A DNA stretch of 64,000 bases from Cohnella rhizoplanae (lineage in GTDB: Bacteria > Bacillota > Bacilli > Paenibacillales > Paenibacillaceae). The translations under genes and the position numbers were made by a program. The stretch covers positions 124,001-188,000 of the forward strand of contig NZ_CAOJCN010000004.1 of the NCBI RefSeq assembly GCF_948329515.1, given 5' to 3'. The notes under the pieces are model-generated. The model worked only from the letters and a program-made list of their open reading frames with translations, was not told the origin of the DNA and ran no database searches. Positions 1 through 8,278 of this stretch are shown in pieces (the first letter of the stretch is position 1; every line of letters starts with the position of its first letter).

Positions 1-852
1 CGGCGCCGTGACCGCTTCCTTCTGCAGCAGCCATGCCAGCGCGATCTGCGCGCGGGGAATGCCGCGGTTGGCGGCGACCTCCGCGACGCGCTGCGCAACC
101 TGGCGGTCGGCATCCTCCGTTTTGGCGAACAAGGCGCTCGCGATCCGGTCATTCTCCGACCGCGCGGTGCGCGCGCTCCAATCGCGGGTCAACCGGCCGG
201 CGGCCAGCGGCAGGTACGGGGTGACGGCGACTCCCTCGTCCTGGCAGAGCGGCAGCATCTCCCGCTCCTCCTCCCGGTAGAGCAGGTTCAGCCGGTTCTC
301 CATGGACACGAACCGCGTCCAGCCATGGCGTTCCGCGACATGCTGCGCCTTGGCGAACTGCCAGGCCGACATGGAGGACGCGCCGATGTACCTGACCTTG
401 CCCGCCTTCACGAGATCATGCAGCGTCTCCATCGTCTCTTCGATCGGCGTGCGCGGATCCCAGCGATGGATCTGGTACAGATCCACATAATTCGTGCCGA
501 GCCGCCTTAGGCTGTTATCGATCTCGGTCATGATGGACTTGCGGGACAGCCCCATGCCGTTCGGACCCTGGCGCATCGGCACGAACACCTTGGTGGCGAT
601 GGCGATCTCATCGCGCCGGGCGAAGTCCTTCAAGGCGCGTCCGACGATCTCCTCGCTCGTGCCGTCCGAATACATATTGGCGGTGCTGAAGAAGTTGATG
701 CCCGACTCGAGCGCATGCCGGATGATGGGCCTGCTCTCCTGTTCGTTCAGCGACCATGGGGCGTTGCCGCGTTCGGGCACGCCGAAGCTCATGCATCCCA
801 GACATAGTCTGGAGACTTCAAGTCCCGAGCGTCCAAGCTTTACATATTCCAC
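1..852 (-). CDS. Aldo/keto reductase, C-terminus cut by window edge
   Basis: NAD(P)H-dependent carbonyl reductase of the aldo/keto reductase superfamily, YajO/Tas-like. The first 284 codons are visible; the frame is open to base 1. I see the N-terminal strand LGRSGLEVSRLCLGCMSFG, the catalytic-region segment GINFFSTANMYSDGTSEEIVGRAL, the lysine strand ATKVFVP and the conserved VDLYQIHRWDPRTPIEETM and KVRYIGAS segments; the active-site Asp position reads STANMY, so the usual D(T)A is S(T)A. The start is taken as GTG at 852 because AAGGAG lies 10 bases upstream and the nearby ATG is out of frame. It lies 82 bases behind an SDR on the same strand, so both may be one MarR-controlled unit. Substrate unknown. 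Confidence 0.9.
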   Translation of the reverse strand, partial: MEYVKLGRSGLEVSRLCLGCMSFGVPERGNAPWSLNEQESRPIIRHALESGINFFSTANMYSDGTSEEIVGRALKDFARRDEIAIATKVFVPMRQGPNGMGLSRKSIMTEIDNSLRRLGTNYVDLYQIHRWDPRTPIEETMETLHDLVKAGKVRYIGASSMSAWQFAKAQHVAERHGWTRFVSMENRLNLLYREEEREMLPLCQDEGVAVTPYLPLAAGRLTRDWSARTARSENDRIASALFAKTEDADRQVAQRVAEVAANRGIPRAQIALAWLLQKEAVTAP

Positions 853-934
853 GGATCATACACTCCTTGCGTAAAGATGGATCGCCGCATTCGCTGTAAT
901 AGCTTGGCGCAGCGCACGCGAGTCGAGGCCGGCC

Positions 935-1687
935 TCACCACGGAAGCGGACCGTCCTCGTTGGAGAAGGTACCCGTCGGGCCGCGCTCGTCGAGCAGCGC
1001 GAGGCGCACGGGCTCTCGTGCGGCCTCCTGAACGGTGCGCGTGCCCGCGAAGTGGTTGAGATCGGTCCCGGTAAAGCCCGGGCATGCCGCGTTGACTTTG
1101 ATACGCGTCGACTCCAGTTCAATGGCGAAGGCGAGCGTGATGGCGTTGAGCGCCGTCTTGGACGGGCTGTAAACGCCGCCGAAGACCGAGCGATGCGCAA
1201 AGCTCGGGTCCGCGTTCACCGTGAGCGAACCGGAGGCGCTCGACAAGTTGACGATGCGTCCCGCCGGCGCTTCGCGAAGGAGCGGCAGCATCGCCTGCGT
1301 GACGGCGACGACGCCGAATACGTTCGTCTCGAATACCGCGCGCATCTCGTTAAGGGATGCGACGCTCGGGCGCCCCGAATTCGCGATCTCCTCGAGCGGC
1401 CTGCCCGGCGCTCCCGCATGCGAGATGCCCGCATTGTTCACGAGCACGTCTAGCCGTCCGAGCTCGCTTCGGATCCGATCCGCCGCGGCGGCGATGGAGG
1501 CCGGATTCGTCACGTCGAGCTGGACGGCGTGGGCTTCCGCCCCCACGCTTTTAGCCGCAGTCTCTCCATTTGCAAGATGGCGTGCCCCCACGACCACCGT
1601 GAAGCCATGCGCTGCGAGATCCTTCGCGATTTGAAGCCCGATGCCTTTATTAGCCCCGGTGACCAGGGCGACGGGTTGGTTATGCAT
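935..1687 (-). CDS. SDR-family NAD(P)-dependent oxidoreductase
   Basis: Classical short-chain dehydrogenase/reductase of 250 residues, likely reducing a carbonyl in the cytoplasm. The cofactor loop VTGANKGIGLQIAKDL is at residues 8-23, followed by LDVLVNNAGI, the serine NLSSASGS and the catalytic pair in GGVYSPSKTALNA. The stretch resembles plant/bacterial carbonyl reductase-like SDRs. I chose ATG 1687 because GAAGGAG lies 8 bases upstream; a TTG two codons earlier is too close to it. The gene is transcribed divergently from a MarR gene across two perfect-arm dyads, one of which covers its -35 box, so MarR repression is likely. Substrate cannot be told from sequence. Confidence 0.93.
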   Translation of the reverse strand: MHNQPVALVTGANKGIGLQIAKDLAAHGFTVVVGARHLANGETAAKSVGAEAHAVQLDVTNPASIAAAADRIRSELGRLDVLVNNAGISHAGAPGRPLEEIANSGRPSVASLNEMRAVFETNVFGVVAVTQAMLPLLREAPAGRIVNLSSASGSLTVNADPSFAHRSVFGGVYSPSKTALNAITLAFAIELESTRIKVNAACPGFTGTDLNHFAGTRTVQEAAREPVRLALLDERGPTGTFSNEDGPLPW

Positions 1688-1722
1688 GCGCAACTCTCCT
1701 TCACTCGCATCACTATGCGGTG

Positions 1723-1750
1723 TTTATAAATTCTATGGTTGATATGTCAA
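1723..1750 (-). promoter_or_regulatory. Promoter of the SDR gene
   Basis: On the minus strand TTGACA (1750-1745) and TATAAA (1728-1723) are separated by 16 bases, 36 bases ahead of the SDR start codon. The -35 box is inside the dyad at 1737-1752, which fits repression by the divergent MarR protein. Confidence 0.65.
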
Positions 1751-1752
1751 CC
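1737..1752. promoter_or_regulatory. Candidate MarR operator 1
   Basis: GGTTGATATGTCAACC: six-base perfect inverted arms GGTTGA/TCAACC around TATG. It covers the -35 of the SDR promoter. A near-identical copy lies 39 bases away (1776-1791). MarR proteins usually bind such 16-20 bp dyads in their own divergent promoter. Confidence 0.75.
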
Positions 1753-1775
1753 ATGCGCTAACATTAACACGTTGC

Positions 1776-1791
1776 GGTTGATACGTCAACC
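1776..1791. promoter_or_regulatory. Candidate MarR operator 2
   Basis: GGTTGATACGTCAACC, same arms as the copy at 1737-1752 with one base changed in the centre. It lies in the spacer between TTGCGG (1773-1778) and TACGAT (1796-1801), the best-looking promoter for the MarR gene, so it fits autoregulation. Confidence 0.75.
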
Positions 1792-1807
1792 ATGATACGA
1801 TGTGCCT

Positions 1808-2254
1808 ATGGAAAATAACGAGCTGAATGCAGAAGAAATGCGCTTGTGGCATATGTGGAAGGGCTCCTTCCAACTCATCTTCGGCCGCGTCATTAAGGAT
1901 ATGTCCGAGCATACGGGGCTCTCCGAGGGCGATTATGGCGTGTTGGATCGGCTAGATCTGCACGGAGGCGGTCAGCTCCGCCAGCAGGAGCTGGCGGACT
2001 CGATGGATTGGACGAAAAGCCGGTTGTCCCATCATCTGACGCGGATGGAGCAACGCGGGCTCGTGGCGAGAAAACCGCTGGATGCAGATCGAGGCGTGCA
2101 GGTCCTCATCACGCCCGAGGGAAAATCCGCGTTGGACGAGGCCCGGCCCGTCGTCGCCAAAGCCATCCGCAAGCATTTCCTGGCGTATCTAACCGAGCAG
2201 GACGTGGAGTCGATTACGAAGCTGGCGGGGAGAACGAAGGCAGGATCGCTTTAA
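1808..2254 (+). CDS. MarR-family transcriptional regulator
   Basis: DNA-binding repressor of 148 residues, the usual MarR length. The winged helix lies at about residues 55-95, with GQLRQQELADSMDWTKSRLSHHLTRMEQRGLV (helices and recognition helix) and the wing around RKPLDADRGVQVLITPEGK. MarR proteins typically sense small phenolic or oxidising compounds. The divergent SDR and the two dyads at 1737-1791 are the probable targets. The ATG at 1808 has no recognisable ribosome-binding site and lies only six bases after a TACGAT -10 box, so the message may be leaderless; an ATG further in (1838) has no better site. Confidence 0.92.
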   Translation: MENNELNAEEMRLWHMWKGSFQLIFGRVIKDMSEHTGLSEGDYGVLDRLDLHGGGQLRQQELADSMDWTKSRLSHHLTRMEQRGLVARKPLDADRGVQVLITPEGKSALDEARPVVAKAIRKHFLAYLTEQDVESITKLAGRTKAGSL

Positions 2255-2269
2255 GCGTACGTACACAAA

Positions 2270-2303
2270 AAGAACTCTCCGGACTCGGAGAGTTCTTGCT
2301 TTT
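2270..2303. terminator. Terminator between marR and araC genes
   Basis: Eleven-base stem AAGAACTCTCC/GGAGAGTTCTT with a six-base loop, followed by GCTTTT on the plus strand and preceded by an A run, so it can serve both the MarR gene (+) and the convergent AraC gene (-). Confidence 0.85.
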
Positions 2304-2328
2304 ATATATGCCTTGCAACTTGCATCTC

Positions 2329-3237
2329 CTAACCAAGCAAAGCGTCGCGAAATCGCCGGATGTCCCGGATCGGGGGATTGCCGAACATGCGCGCATATTC
2401 GCGGCTGAAGTACGAGGGACTCTCGTAGCCCACCTGAAAAGCGGCTTCGGCCGCGTCCATCGCTTCGGATAGCAGAAGGTTGCGCGCTTCTTGCAGCCGA
2501 AGCTGCTTCAGATACTGGATCGGGCTCATCGCCGTCACTTCTTTAAAATGATAATACAAGGACGACGCGCTCATCCCTGCCTCCTCTGCTAGTTCGTCAA
2601 TGCGCAGAGGCTTCGCAAAATCCCGGTTTAACCGCTCGATCACCGCCGCGATCCGCTGCGCACGGCTGCCGGTCAGAGCGAATTGTTTGAGCGCATCGCC
2701 CTGCTCGTCCTGCAGGAGCCGGTAGATGACCTCCCGAATGGCGTAGGGGGCAAGCACCGGTATGTCGCGGGGAGAATCGAGCAGCTTCACGAGACGCATG
2801 ACGGCATCTTGCAGCGAATCGTTCATTTGATGGATAACCAGACCGCGTCCATATGGGCGCCTCGAGCTCTCTTCCCGGTCGGAGGAGGCTTGGATGACAT
2901 CCAGGATCTGATCCATCGCGAACTGCAGCTGAAGGCTAATATATGGCGCCTCCGCGGACGCCTCTACCACTTGCCCGGCGATCGGCAGATTCACGGAAGC
3001 GGTCAAGTAATGGGCCGCGTCGTACCGGTAACTTTCCTGCCCCAGCATCACAACCTTCGATCCCTGCGCAACCACGCATAGGGAGGGCTTATAGACCGAA
3101 TGCACCGGTTCGGATATCCGGGATGCGCGAATAAAACACAGACCCGGTATCGACGTTTCATGCGTACCGTCCGTCGTCGCGAACCGTTCAATGACCCGCG
3201 CCAGTTCTCCGGCCTGCCTCGCAAGCTTCCTCTCCAT
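2329..3237 (-). CDS. AraC-family regulator with AraC_N domain
   Basis: Transcription activator of 302 residues from this start. The N-terminal half matches the AraC-type N-terminal cupin-like domain (segments IPGLCFIRAS, YKPSLCVVAQGSKVVMLG, YRYDAAHYLTASVNLPIAGQV). The C-terminal 100 residues form two helix-turn-helix motifs, the first in PLRIDELAEEAGMSASSLYYHFK and the second in AAFQVGYESPSYFSREYARMFG. ATG 3237 has AAAGGA nine bases upstream; an in-frame ATG at 3264 has none, but cannot be excluded. It is divergent from an Atu4866-like/SDR pair, its likely target; members of this family often regulate aldehyde or alcohol oxidoreductases. Confidence 0.92.
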   Translation of the reverse strand: MERKLARQAGELARVIERFATTDGTHETSIPGLCFIRASRISEPVHSVYKPSLCVVAQGSKVVMLGQESYRYDAAHYLTASVNLPIAGQVVEASAEAPYISLQLQFAMDQILDVIQASSDREESSRRPYGRGLVIHQMNDSLQDAVMRLVKLLDSPRDIPVLAPYAIREVIYRLLQDEQGDALKQFALTGSRAQRIAAVIERLNRDFAKPLRIDELAEEAGMSASSLYYHFKEVTAMSPIQYLKQLRLQEARNLLLSEAMDAAEAAFQVGYESPSYFSREYARMFGNPPIRDIRRFRDALLG

Positions 3238-3399
3238 CTCTTCACGTCCTTTTGCGCTTTCCATAACTTTATTTCTTTTTGGAGGATTAGGCAATCGCAG
3301 CACTTAATTCGGCTACCGCCTGATCTCCGTATGAAGACATAATAAGTGTACGCCAAGCAGTGGACGCAATGAGGTTCTCATGCAAAAGGAGAGATGATC

Positions 3400-3690
3400 A
3401 TGGAGACCGGCAACAAAGACGGCAACGGGAACTCCCATTCCTATGCCGGGATGTGGGTGACGAGGGACGGCTATATCCGGCATGAGCTGCTGCCGAACGG
3501 CCGTTACGACGAGGCCCGCGGCAACCGCCGCAGCGCCTATCGGGGGAGCTATACGATCGAAGGCGATCATATCGAATATGCGGATGATACGGGGTTCACC
3601 GCGGACGGCGACTTCCGTGAGGGCGTACTCTACCATGCAGGCATGATCCTCTATCGCGAGCACGCAAAAGGAGAGATTCAAAATGGATGA
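3400..3690 (+). CDS. Atu4866-like small protein
   Basis: Ninety-six residues almost entirely made of the Atu4866 domain (a small beta-barrel of unknown function): WVTRDGYIRHELLPNGRYDEARGN, then YTIEGDHIEYADDTGFTADGDF and GVLYHAGMILYRE. I place the start at ATG 3400, eight bases after AAAGGAG; the ATG at 3394 is too close to that site. Its last eight bases overlap the start of the following SDR gene, so translation is probably coupled. The family is commonly found next to SDR enzymes, but no reaction is established that I know of. Confidence 0.88.
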   Translation: METGNKDGNGNSHSYAGMWVTRDGYIRHELLPNGRYDEARGNRRSAYRGSYTIEGDHIEYADDTGFTADGDFREGVLYHAGMILYREHAKGEIQNG

Positions 3691-4420
3691 GTTGAACGGA
3701 AAAGTGGTGATCGTCACGGGCGCTAGCAGCGGGATCGGGGAAGCGACGGCGCGTCTGTTAGCCAGCCGGGGCGCACATGTCGTGATAGGCGCCAGACGCC
3801 TGGAGCGATTGCAGACGCTGGCGGCCGCTATACGCGCCGAAGGAGGCTCGGTCGAGTATCAGCGGCTGGACGTGACAGCGCTGGATCAGATGCAGTCGAT
3901 CGCCGGCTTGGCGCGCAGCAAGCACGGGCGAATCGACGTCATCGTCAACAATGCCGGCGTCATGCCGCTATCGAGGCTCGAGGCTGTGAAGGTGGATGAA
4001 TGGAACCGGATGATTGACGTCAATATTCGCGGCGTCCTCCACGGCATCGCCGCCGGGCTTCCGATCATGAAGGAGCAAGGGTTCGGCCATATCGTGAATG
4101 TGGCCTCCATCGGCGCTTATTCGGTAACGCCGACCGCAGCGGTCTATTGCGCCACCAAGTATGCCGTCCGGGCCATCACCGAGGGTCTGCGGCTAGAGGC
4201 GGGACGAGATATCCGCGTGACGCTCGTATCGCCGGGCGTGACGGAGTCGGAGCTTGCCGACAGCATATCGGACGAAGAGGCACGGGCGTTCATGAAGGAA
4301 TACCGCCGAAATGGGCTTCCCGCTACCGCGATCGCCCGCGCCATCGCCTATGCGATCGAGCAACCGGAGAGCGTCGATGTGAACGAGCTCATCCTAAGAC
4401 CGACTGCCCCGTCGGCGTGA
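3683..4420 (+). CDS. SDR-family oxidoreductase
   Basis: Classical SDR of 245 residues. Cofactor motif VTGASSGIGEATARLLA at residues 11-27, VIVNNAGVMPLSRLE around 90-104, serine in NVASIGAYSV and catalytic YCATK about residue 155. The arrangement and C-terminus (AIEQPESVDVNELILRPTA) match the YdfG/serine-dehydrogenase-like SDRs that reduce or oxidise small hydroxy acids and aldehydes. AAAGGAGAG precedes the ATG, and the start overlaps the Atu4866-like gene by eight bases. Together with the divergent AraC gene it forms a three-gene module. Substrate not determinable. Confidence 0.93.
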   Translation: MDELNGKVVIVTGASSGIGEATARLLASRGAHVVIGARRLERLQTLAAAIRAEGGSVEYQRLDVTALDQMQSIAGLARSKHGRIDVIVNNAGVMPLSRLEAVKVDEWNRMIDVNIRGVLHGIAAGLPIMKEQGFGHIVNVASIGAYSVTPTAAVYCATKYAVRAITEGLRLEAGRDIRVTLVSPGVTESELADSISDEEARAFMKEYRRNGLPATAIARAIAYAIEQPESVDVNELILRPTAPSA

Positions 4421-4499
4421 CTCAACCCCACGTACACAAGAACAGCCGTATAACAAACCGCAATGAAACAAAGATGTAAGAAATGGAAAGCTCCGATGC

Positions 4500-4528
4500 T
4501 TGCATTTTGGCGCGGACTGCTGTAGTAT
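4500..4528 (+). promoter_or_regulatory. Promoter of the initiator tRNA gene
   Basis: TTGCAT (4500-4505), a 17-base spacer and TAGTAT (4523-4528) lie 46 bases before the mature tRNA 5' end. The stretch 4421-4499 between the SDR stop and this promoter shows no gene. Confidence 0.65.
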
Positions 4529-4574
4529 GAAAGACCTGGTCAGCGTTACGGACGATCATGCTCAGTTATACTAT

Positions 4575-4651
<77 letters not shown>

Positions 4652-4683
4652 ACTCACATTTAATGTGGCGCCTATATAAAAAG

Positions 4684-4719
4684 GCCTCTAACCCACCGAC
4701 GTGGATTAGAGGCTTTTTT
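4684..4719 (+). terminator. Terminator after tRNA-fMet
   Basis: Stem GCCTCTAA/TTAGAGGC with an inner CCAC/GTGG pairing, followed by six T. It lies between the tRNA and the convergent GIY-YIG gene, and the A run on its left side would let it work in both directions. Confidence 0.9.
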
Positions 4720-4724
4720 CGTTT

Positions 4725-5087
4725 CTATTTATACAACACCTTGTCGACATTATACTTCGCCTTGTATTCGTTGATAATAAAAGTCTCGTAGATCTCTCGA
4801 TGCACGGCATCCTCGACCAGGCACACCTCGATCTTGGCCACTTCCTCCCGGTTATCCTTGATCACGGACACCGTATCCTCGAAGTGCTTCTTGATGCGCG
4901 GTCTAAGCTTGCGCGCCTTGCCGACGAACAGAAGCTCGTCCTTGTCGTTGTAGAACATGAAGATCCCCGCTTGATCCCTAGGAATCTGAATGAAATCCGT
5001 AAATCCGTAAATATGGCTTAACTCGGGAGCCTCTTGCTTGTAAATCGTGACATCCGGCGTGGGTACGGTAATTTGTATCATGAACAT
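4725..5087 (-). CDS. Small stand-alone GIY-YIG domain protein
   Basis: A 120-residue protein that is essentially one GIY-YIG nuclease domain, most like the N-terminal domain of UvrC. Residues 41-46 read GIFMFY where GIY is expected and 54-58 read FVGKA where YIG/YVGKA is expected, so both signature tyrosines are phenylalanine. The arginine of LRPRIKKHF (R64) and the glutamate of REIYETFIINEY (E101) are kept, as is the closing KYN. The start may be ATG 5087 or ATG 5081; the latter is better spaced from GAGAGAG. It could be a weakened nuclease or a nucleic-acid-binding protein. It has no operon partner. Confidence 0.88.
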   Translation of the reverse strand: MFMIQITVPTPDVTIYKQEAPELSHIYGFTDFIQIPRDQAGIFMFYNDKDELLFVGKARKLRPRIKKHFEDTVSVIKDNREEVAKIEVCLVEDAVHREIYETFIINEYKAKYNVDKVLYK

Positions 5088-5196
5088 TCACTCTCTCTTA
5101 TGCATCATTTTATGGTCCGGCGGAGCCCGGTTCTATTCTACCTATTATGGACATACCCGCCCATTCTATGCAAGGAGCGCCGGACGGGCCTTCGAA

Positions 5197-5219
5197 GATA
5201 TGAGAAGGCAACGGAAGTA
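5197..5219 (+). promoter_or_regulatory. Candidate YesN-1 binding site upstream of the hydrolase
   Basis: A 23-base stretch beginning GATATGAGAAG, matching 20 of 23 positions with the stretch at 11699-11721 ahead of the locus-1 binding-protein gene. Both are on the plus strand and both end 12-14 bases before a weak -35. The response regulator YesN lies between the two genes. Inferred operator. Confidence 0.5.
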
Positions 5220-5231
5220 GATAGCGTCTTA

Positions 5232-5260
5232 TTGGCGGGCGCCGATCCCCGCATCATACT
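5232..5260 (+). promoter_or_regulatory. Promoter of the secreted hydrolase gene
   Basis: TTGGCG (5232-5237), 17 bases, CATACT (5255-5260), 65 bases before the ATG. It directly follows the candidate YesN site, the layout of an activator-dependent promoter. Apart from these sites, 5088-5324 holds no gene I can support. Confidence 0.45.
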
Positions 5261-5324
5261 GGGGGAGAACTCCCTGGCGGGTTCAGGCAATCGCAGCACC
5301 TATACGAAGGAGGAGAGGTAACGA

Positions 5325-8084
5325 ATGAGGAGCGCAAGGTTCACGAAAGGAATGTCCGTCCTGCTGGCCGCCGTAATGGTCCTGCTGCTGGCGCAGCTGC
5401 CGCAAGCCCATGCGAGCTCCGTCAAGCTGACGCTGACGGCCGCGATGGTCGTCAACGAGTCGGGCAACGGAGATGCATCGAAGCTGGTCGACGAGCAGTC
5501 GGCAGCCGGCGATCCGAAGAACGGGACGGGCGGCTCGCCGACCTCGGCCTGGTTCGCAGGCTGGGGAAGCAGCTATTATCCATCCAGCGCCTATATCGAT
5601 CTCGGTCAGAATTACGATCTGACGGACATCTATCTGCGCGACGTGAACGACATCGGCAATCTGGTCGTGCAAACCGGAAGTCCGGGAAGCTGGACCACGC
5701 AGTTCACGGACACCCTGGCCAACTATAACGCCTGGAACGGGCATGCCGTCAGCGTCACGACGAGATATGTCCGCGTCACCCTGACAAGCCAGAGCGCCAA
5801 CATGTCGGAGATCGTCCTGTACGGCTCTCCTTCATCGGGCGGAAGCGGCGATACGACGGCGCCGGCTGCCGTGACGAACTTGGCGGCCGGCGGAGCCACG
5901 GCATCGTCCGTCGCCTTGAGCTGGACGGCCCCGGGCGACGACGGCACCGCGGGTACGGCGACCGCTTACGACATTCGCTACAGCACCTCGGCCATTACGT
6001 CCGCCAACTGGTCCGCCGCTTCGCAGGCTTCGGGCGAGCCTGCGCCTCTGGCGGCCGGATCGAGCCAGTCGTTCACGGTGACGGGCCTATCTCCGTCTAC
6101 CGCTTACTACTTCGCGATCAAGACGACGGACGAGGCGGCCAACACGTCGGCGCTGTCCAACGTGCCGAGCCTCGCGACGACCGCTTCGGGCGGCGGAGGC
6201 GGCACGAAGATCGCATTGACGCCCGCGATGATCCTGAACGAATCGGTCGTCGGCAATGCCGGCTTGCTCGTCGACGAGCAGACGCTCGCCGGCAATCCCA
6301 AGGGCGGTACCGGCGGTTCTCCGGCGACCGCTTGGCAGATCGGGACCAACGCGATCTATTATCCGGCCAGCGCCGTCATCGACCTGGGCACGAATTATGC
6401 GCTGACGGATATCTATCTCTACGATTCCAACGGGTCCGGCAACCTGACCGTCTCCACGGGCACGCCGTTCGCGTGGACCCAGCAGTTCATCGATCCGATG
6501 TCCGGCTTCAATGTCTGGAAGGCGCATCCCGTCTCGACGACGACCCGGTACGTGCAGGTCGTGCTGCCCAACGCCAACTTCAGCCTGAACGAGATCGTGC
6601 TCTACGGAACGGCGCTCGGCACGCCGGCGACGCCGCCGTCCCCGACGCCGCACACGCGGCCTACCATGGACCAGCTGATCGGCATCAACGCCTTTATCGA
6701 CGATCCGCTCAGCAAGATGCAGGTCGCGGGCTTCGTGCGCGAATATCACAACTGGAACTGGGACGAGGGCGATCTATACAACTTCGGCACGATCCAGACC
6801 GGCTACCCCGGGTACCCGAACAATGCCAACAAGTTCAATCCCAGCTACGCGGGAGGCGGCTGGAACTTCGACGCCTATTATGCCGGCCTGAAGGCGGCGG
6901 GCATCAAGGTCAGTCCCGCCATCCAAGGCAGCGTCAGCTGGCTGACGACGGGCCAGAACGACAAGCCGGTCTCCGCGGGGGAGAGCGCGCTGACTCCCGC
7001 CGCCTATGCCGAGCATGCGGATCATCTCTATCAATACGCGGCCCGGTACGGCAGCACGGCCGTGGCGGACAGCAAGCTTAAGCTGGCCTCCGGCCAGCCG
7101 CGGAGCACAGGCCTGAACACGCTGACTTACTTCGAAAATTGGAACGAACAAGACAAGTGGTGGCAGGGACGGTCCGGCTACTTCACCCCGTACGAGTACG
7201 CGGCGATGTCGAGCGCCGACTACGACGGCCACCAAGGCTCTATTTCCACGACGGTCGGCATCAAGAACGCCGACCCGAACGCCAAGCTGGTCATGGGCGG
7301 ACTGGCGGCGCCTAATCTGGACTACGTGCGGGCGCTGAAGTTCTGGTCCGACTTCAATCGCGGCGGCAGCTTCCCGTTCGACGTCATCAACGTGCACCGG
7401 TACGACACGACCGGCACGGTCGGCATCAGCCCCGAGGCCGGCGGCATGAAGGCGGCGCTCGAGTCGTTCGTCGACTACCGCAATCGCTACCTGCCGGGCC
7501 GGGAAGTGTGGATCTCCGAATTCGGCTACGACATCAATGCCTCGTCGATCCAGCGCGCGCCGGCGATCGGCTCGACGCCGGCGACGGAGGTGCAGGCCGA
7601 CTGGATCGTGCGCGCCTATCTGGCGGCGGCCGCGGCAGGCGTCGACAAGGCGGCGATGTACATGCTGCGGGACGTGGACGCGAACAGCTCGACGCAGTAC
7701 GACTCCAGCGGACTCGTCAGCAGCGCGGCGACCGGCTGGACGCCCAAGACGTCCTGGTATTACGTCTATACGCTCAAGAACCGCTTGAGCGGCATGCGCT
7801 ATATCGGCGAGCAGGCATCGGGCAACGCGAACGTCAAGATCTATAAGTTCAAGAGCGCGACGACCAACCAAGGCGCCTACGTGGTCTGGTCGCCGACGAA
7901 CAATAACACGACGGTCGCGAACTACTCGCTGGCGCTCGCGGGCTCGCCCGGCTCCGCCAGCCTGGTCACGATGGCGAGCGGCGACACGGACGGCGTCGCT
8001 TCCTCCCTGACGATCGGAGGCGGCGCGGTCTCCGTCAATGTCAGCGAACGCCCGCTTTTCGTCATGGTCGATTCGATCTCGTAA
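5325..8084 (+). CDS. Secreted modular glycoside hydrolase (clan-A-like) with duplicated binding modules
   Basis: Exported protein of 919 residues. Residues 1-30 are a signal peptide ending AHA. Two homologous discoidin-like modules follow, about 32-170 and 297-430 (shared LTxAM.NES, LVDEQ, GGSP.(S/T)AW, YYP.SA.IDLG, LTDIYL, EIVLYG), separated by a fibronectin type III domain at about 180-285. From about 440 a TIM-barrel-like catalytic region carries YFENWNEQDKW (acid/base Glu near 607) and VWISEFGYD (nucleophile Glu near 731), the Asn-Glu and Glu arrangement of clan A retaining hydrolases such as GH39 and GH5; the exact family is not clear. A C-terminal beta domain closes it. It sits at the head of carbohydrate locus 1. 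Confidence 0.85.
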   Translation: MRSARFTKGMSVLLAAVMVLLLAQLPQAHASSVKLTLTAAMVVNESGNGDASKLVDEQSAAGDPKNGTGGSPTSAWFAGWGSSYYPSSAYIDLGQNYDLTDIYLRDVNDIGNLVVQTGSPGSWTTQFTDTLANYNAWNGHAVSVTTRYVRVTLTSQSANMSEIVLYGSPSSGGSGDTTAPAAVTNLAAGGATASSVALSWTAPGDDGTAGTATAYDIRYSTSAITSANWSAASQASGEPAPLAAGSSQSFTVTGLSPSTAYYFAIKTTDEAANTSALSNVPSLATTASGGGGGTKIALTPAMILNESVVGNAGLLVDEQTLAGNPKGGTGGSPATAWQIGTNAIYYPASAVIDLGTNYALTDIYLYDSNGSGNLTVSTGTPFAWTQQFIDPMSGFNVWKAHPVSTTTRYVQVVLPNANFSLNEIVLYGTALGTPATPPSPTPHTRPTMDQLIGINAFIDDPLSKMQVAGFVREYHNWNWDEGDLYNFGTIQTGYPGYPNNANKFNPSYAGGGWNFDAYYAGLKAAGIKVSPAIQGSVSWLTTGQNDKPVSAGESALTPAAYAEHADHLYQYAARYGSTAVADSKLKLASGQPRSTGLNTLTYFENWNEQDKWWQGRSGYFTPYEYAAMSSADYDGHQGSISTTVGIKNADPNAKLVMGGLAAPNLDYVRALKFWSDFNRGGSFPFDVINVHRYDTTGTVGISPEAGGMKAALESFVDYRNRYLPGREVWISEFGYDINASSIQRAPAIGSTPATEVQADWIVRAYLAAAAAGVDKAAMYMLRDVDANSSTQYDSSGLVSSAATGWTPKTSWYYVYTLKNRLSGMRYIGEQASGNANVKIYKFKSATTNQGAYVVWSPTNNNTTVANYSLALAGSPGSASLVTMASGDTDGVASSLTIGGGAVSVNVSERPLFVMVDSIS

Positions 8085-8093
8085 ATTCGCGGC

Positions 8094-8131
8094 GGCTCTT
8101 CGGGATATCGCTCCCGGAGGGCCGTTTTTTT
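8094..8131 (+). terminator. Terminator after the secreted hydrolase
   Basis: Stem GGCTCTTCGGGA/TCCCGGAGGGCC (two G-U pairs) with a six-base loop, followed by GTTTTTTT. It separates the hydrolase from the yesM-yesN genes. Confidence 0.85.
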
Positions 8132-8278
8132 ACGGGGTCGTTCCTTCGCCCTTCCCGGCGTGTTACCTTGGAGAAAGAAGAAGAAAAGATATCAAAAGGC
8201 AAGGCAGGTCATCAAAATCCCATGATGCGGGCGCCCGGATCTTGTCATAATGAAGAGAACGCCGGAGGTGAGGACCCC

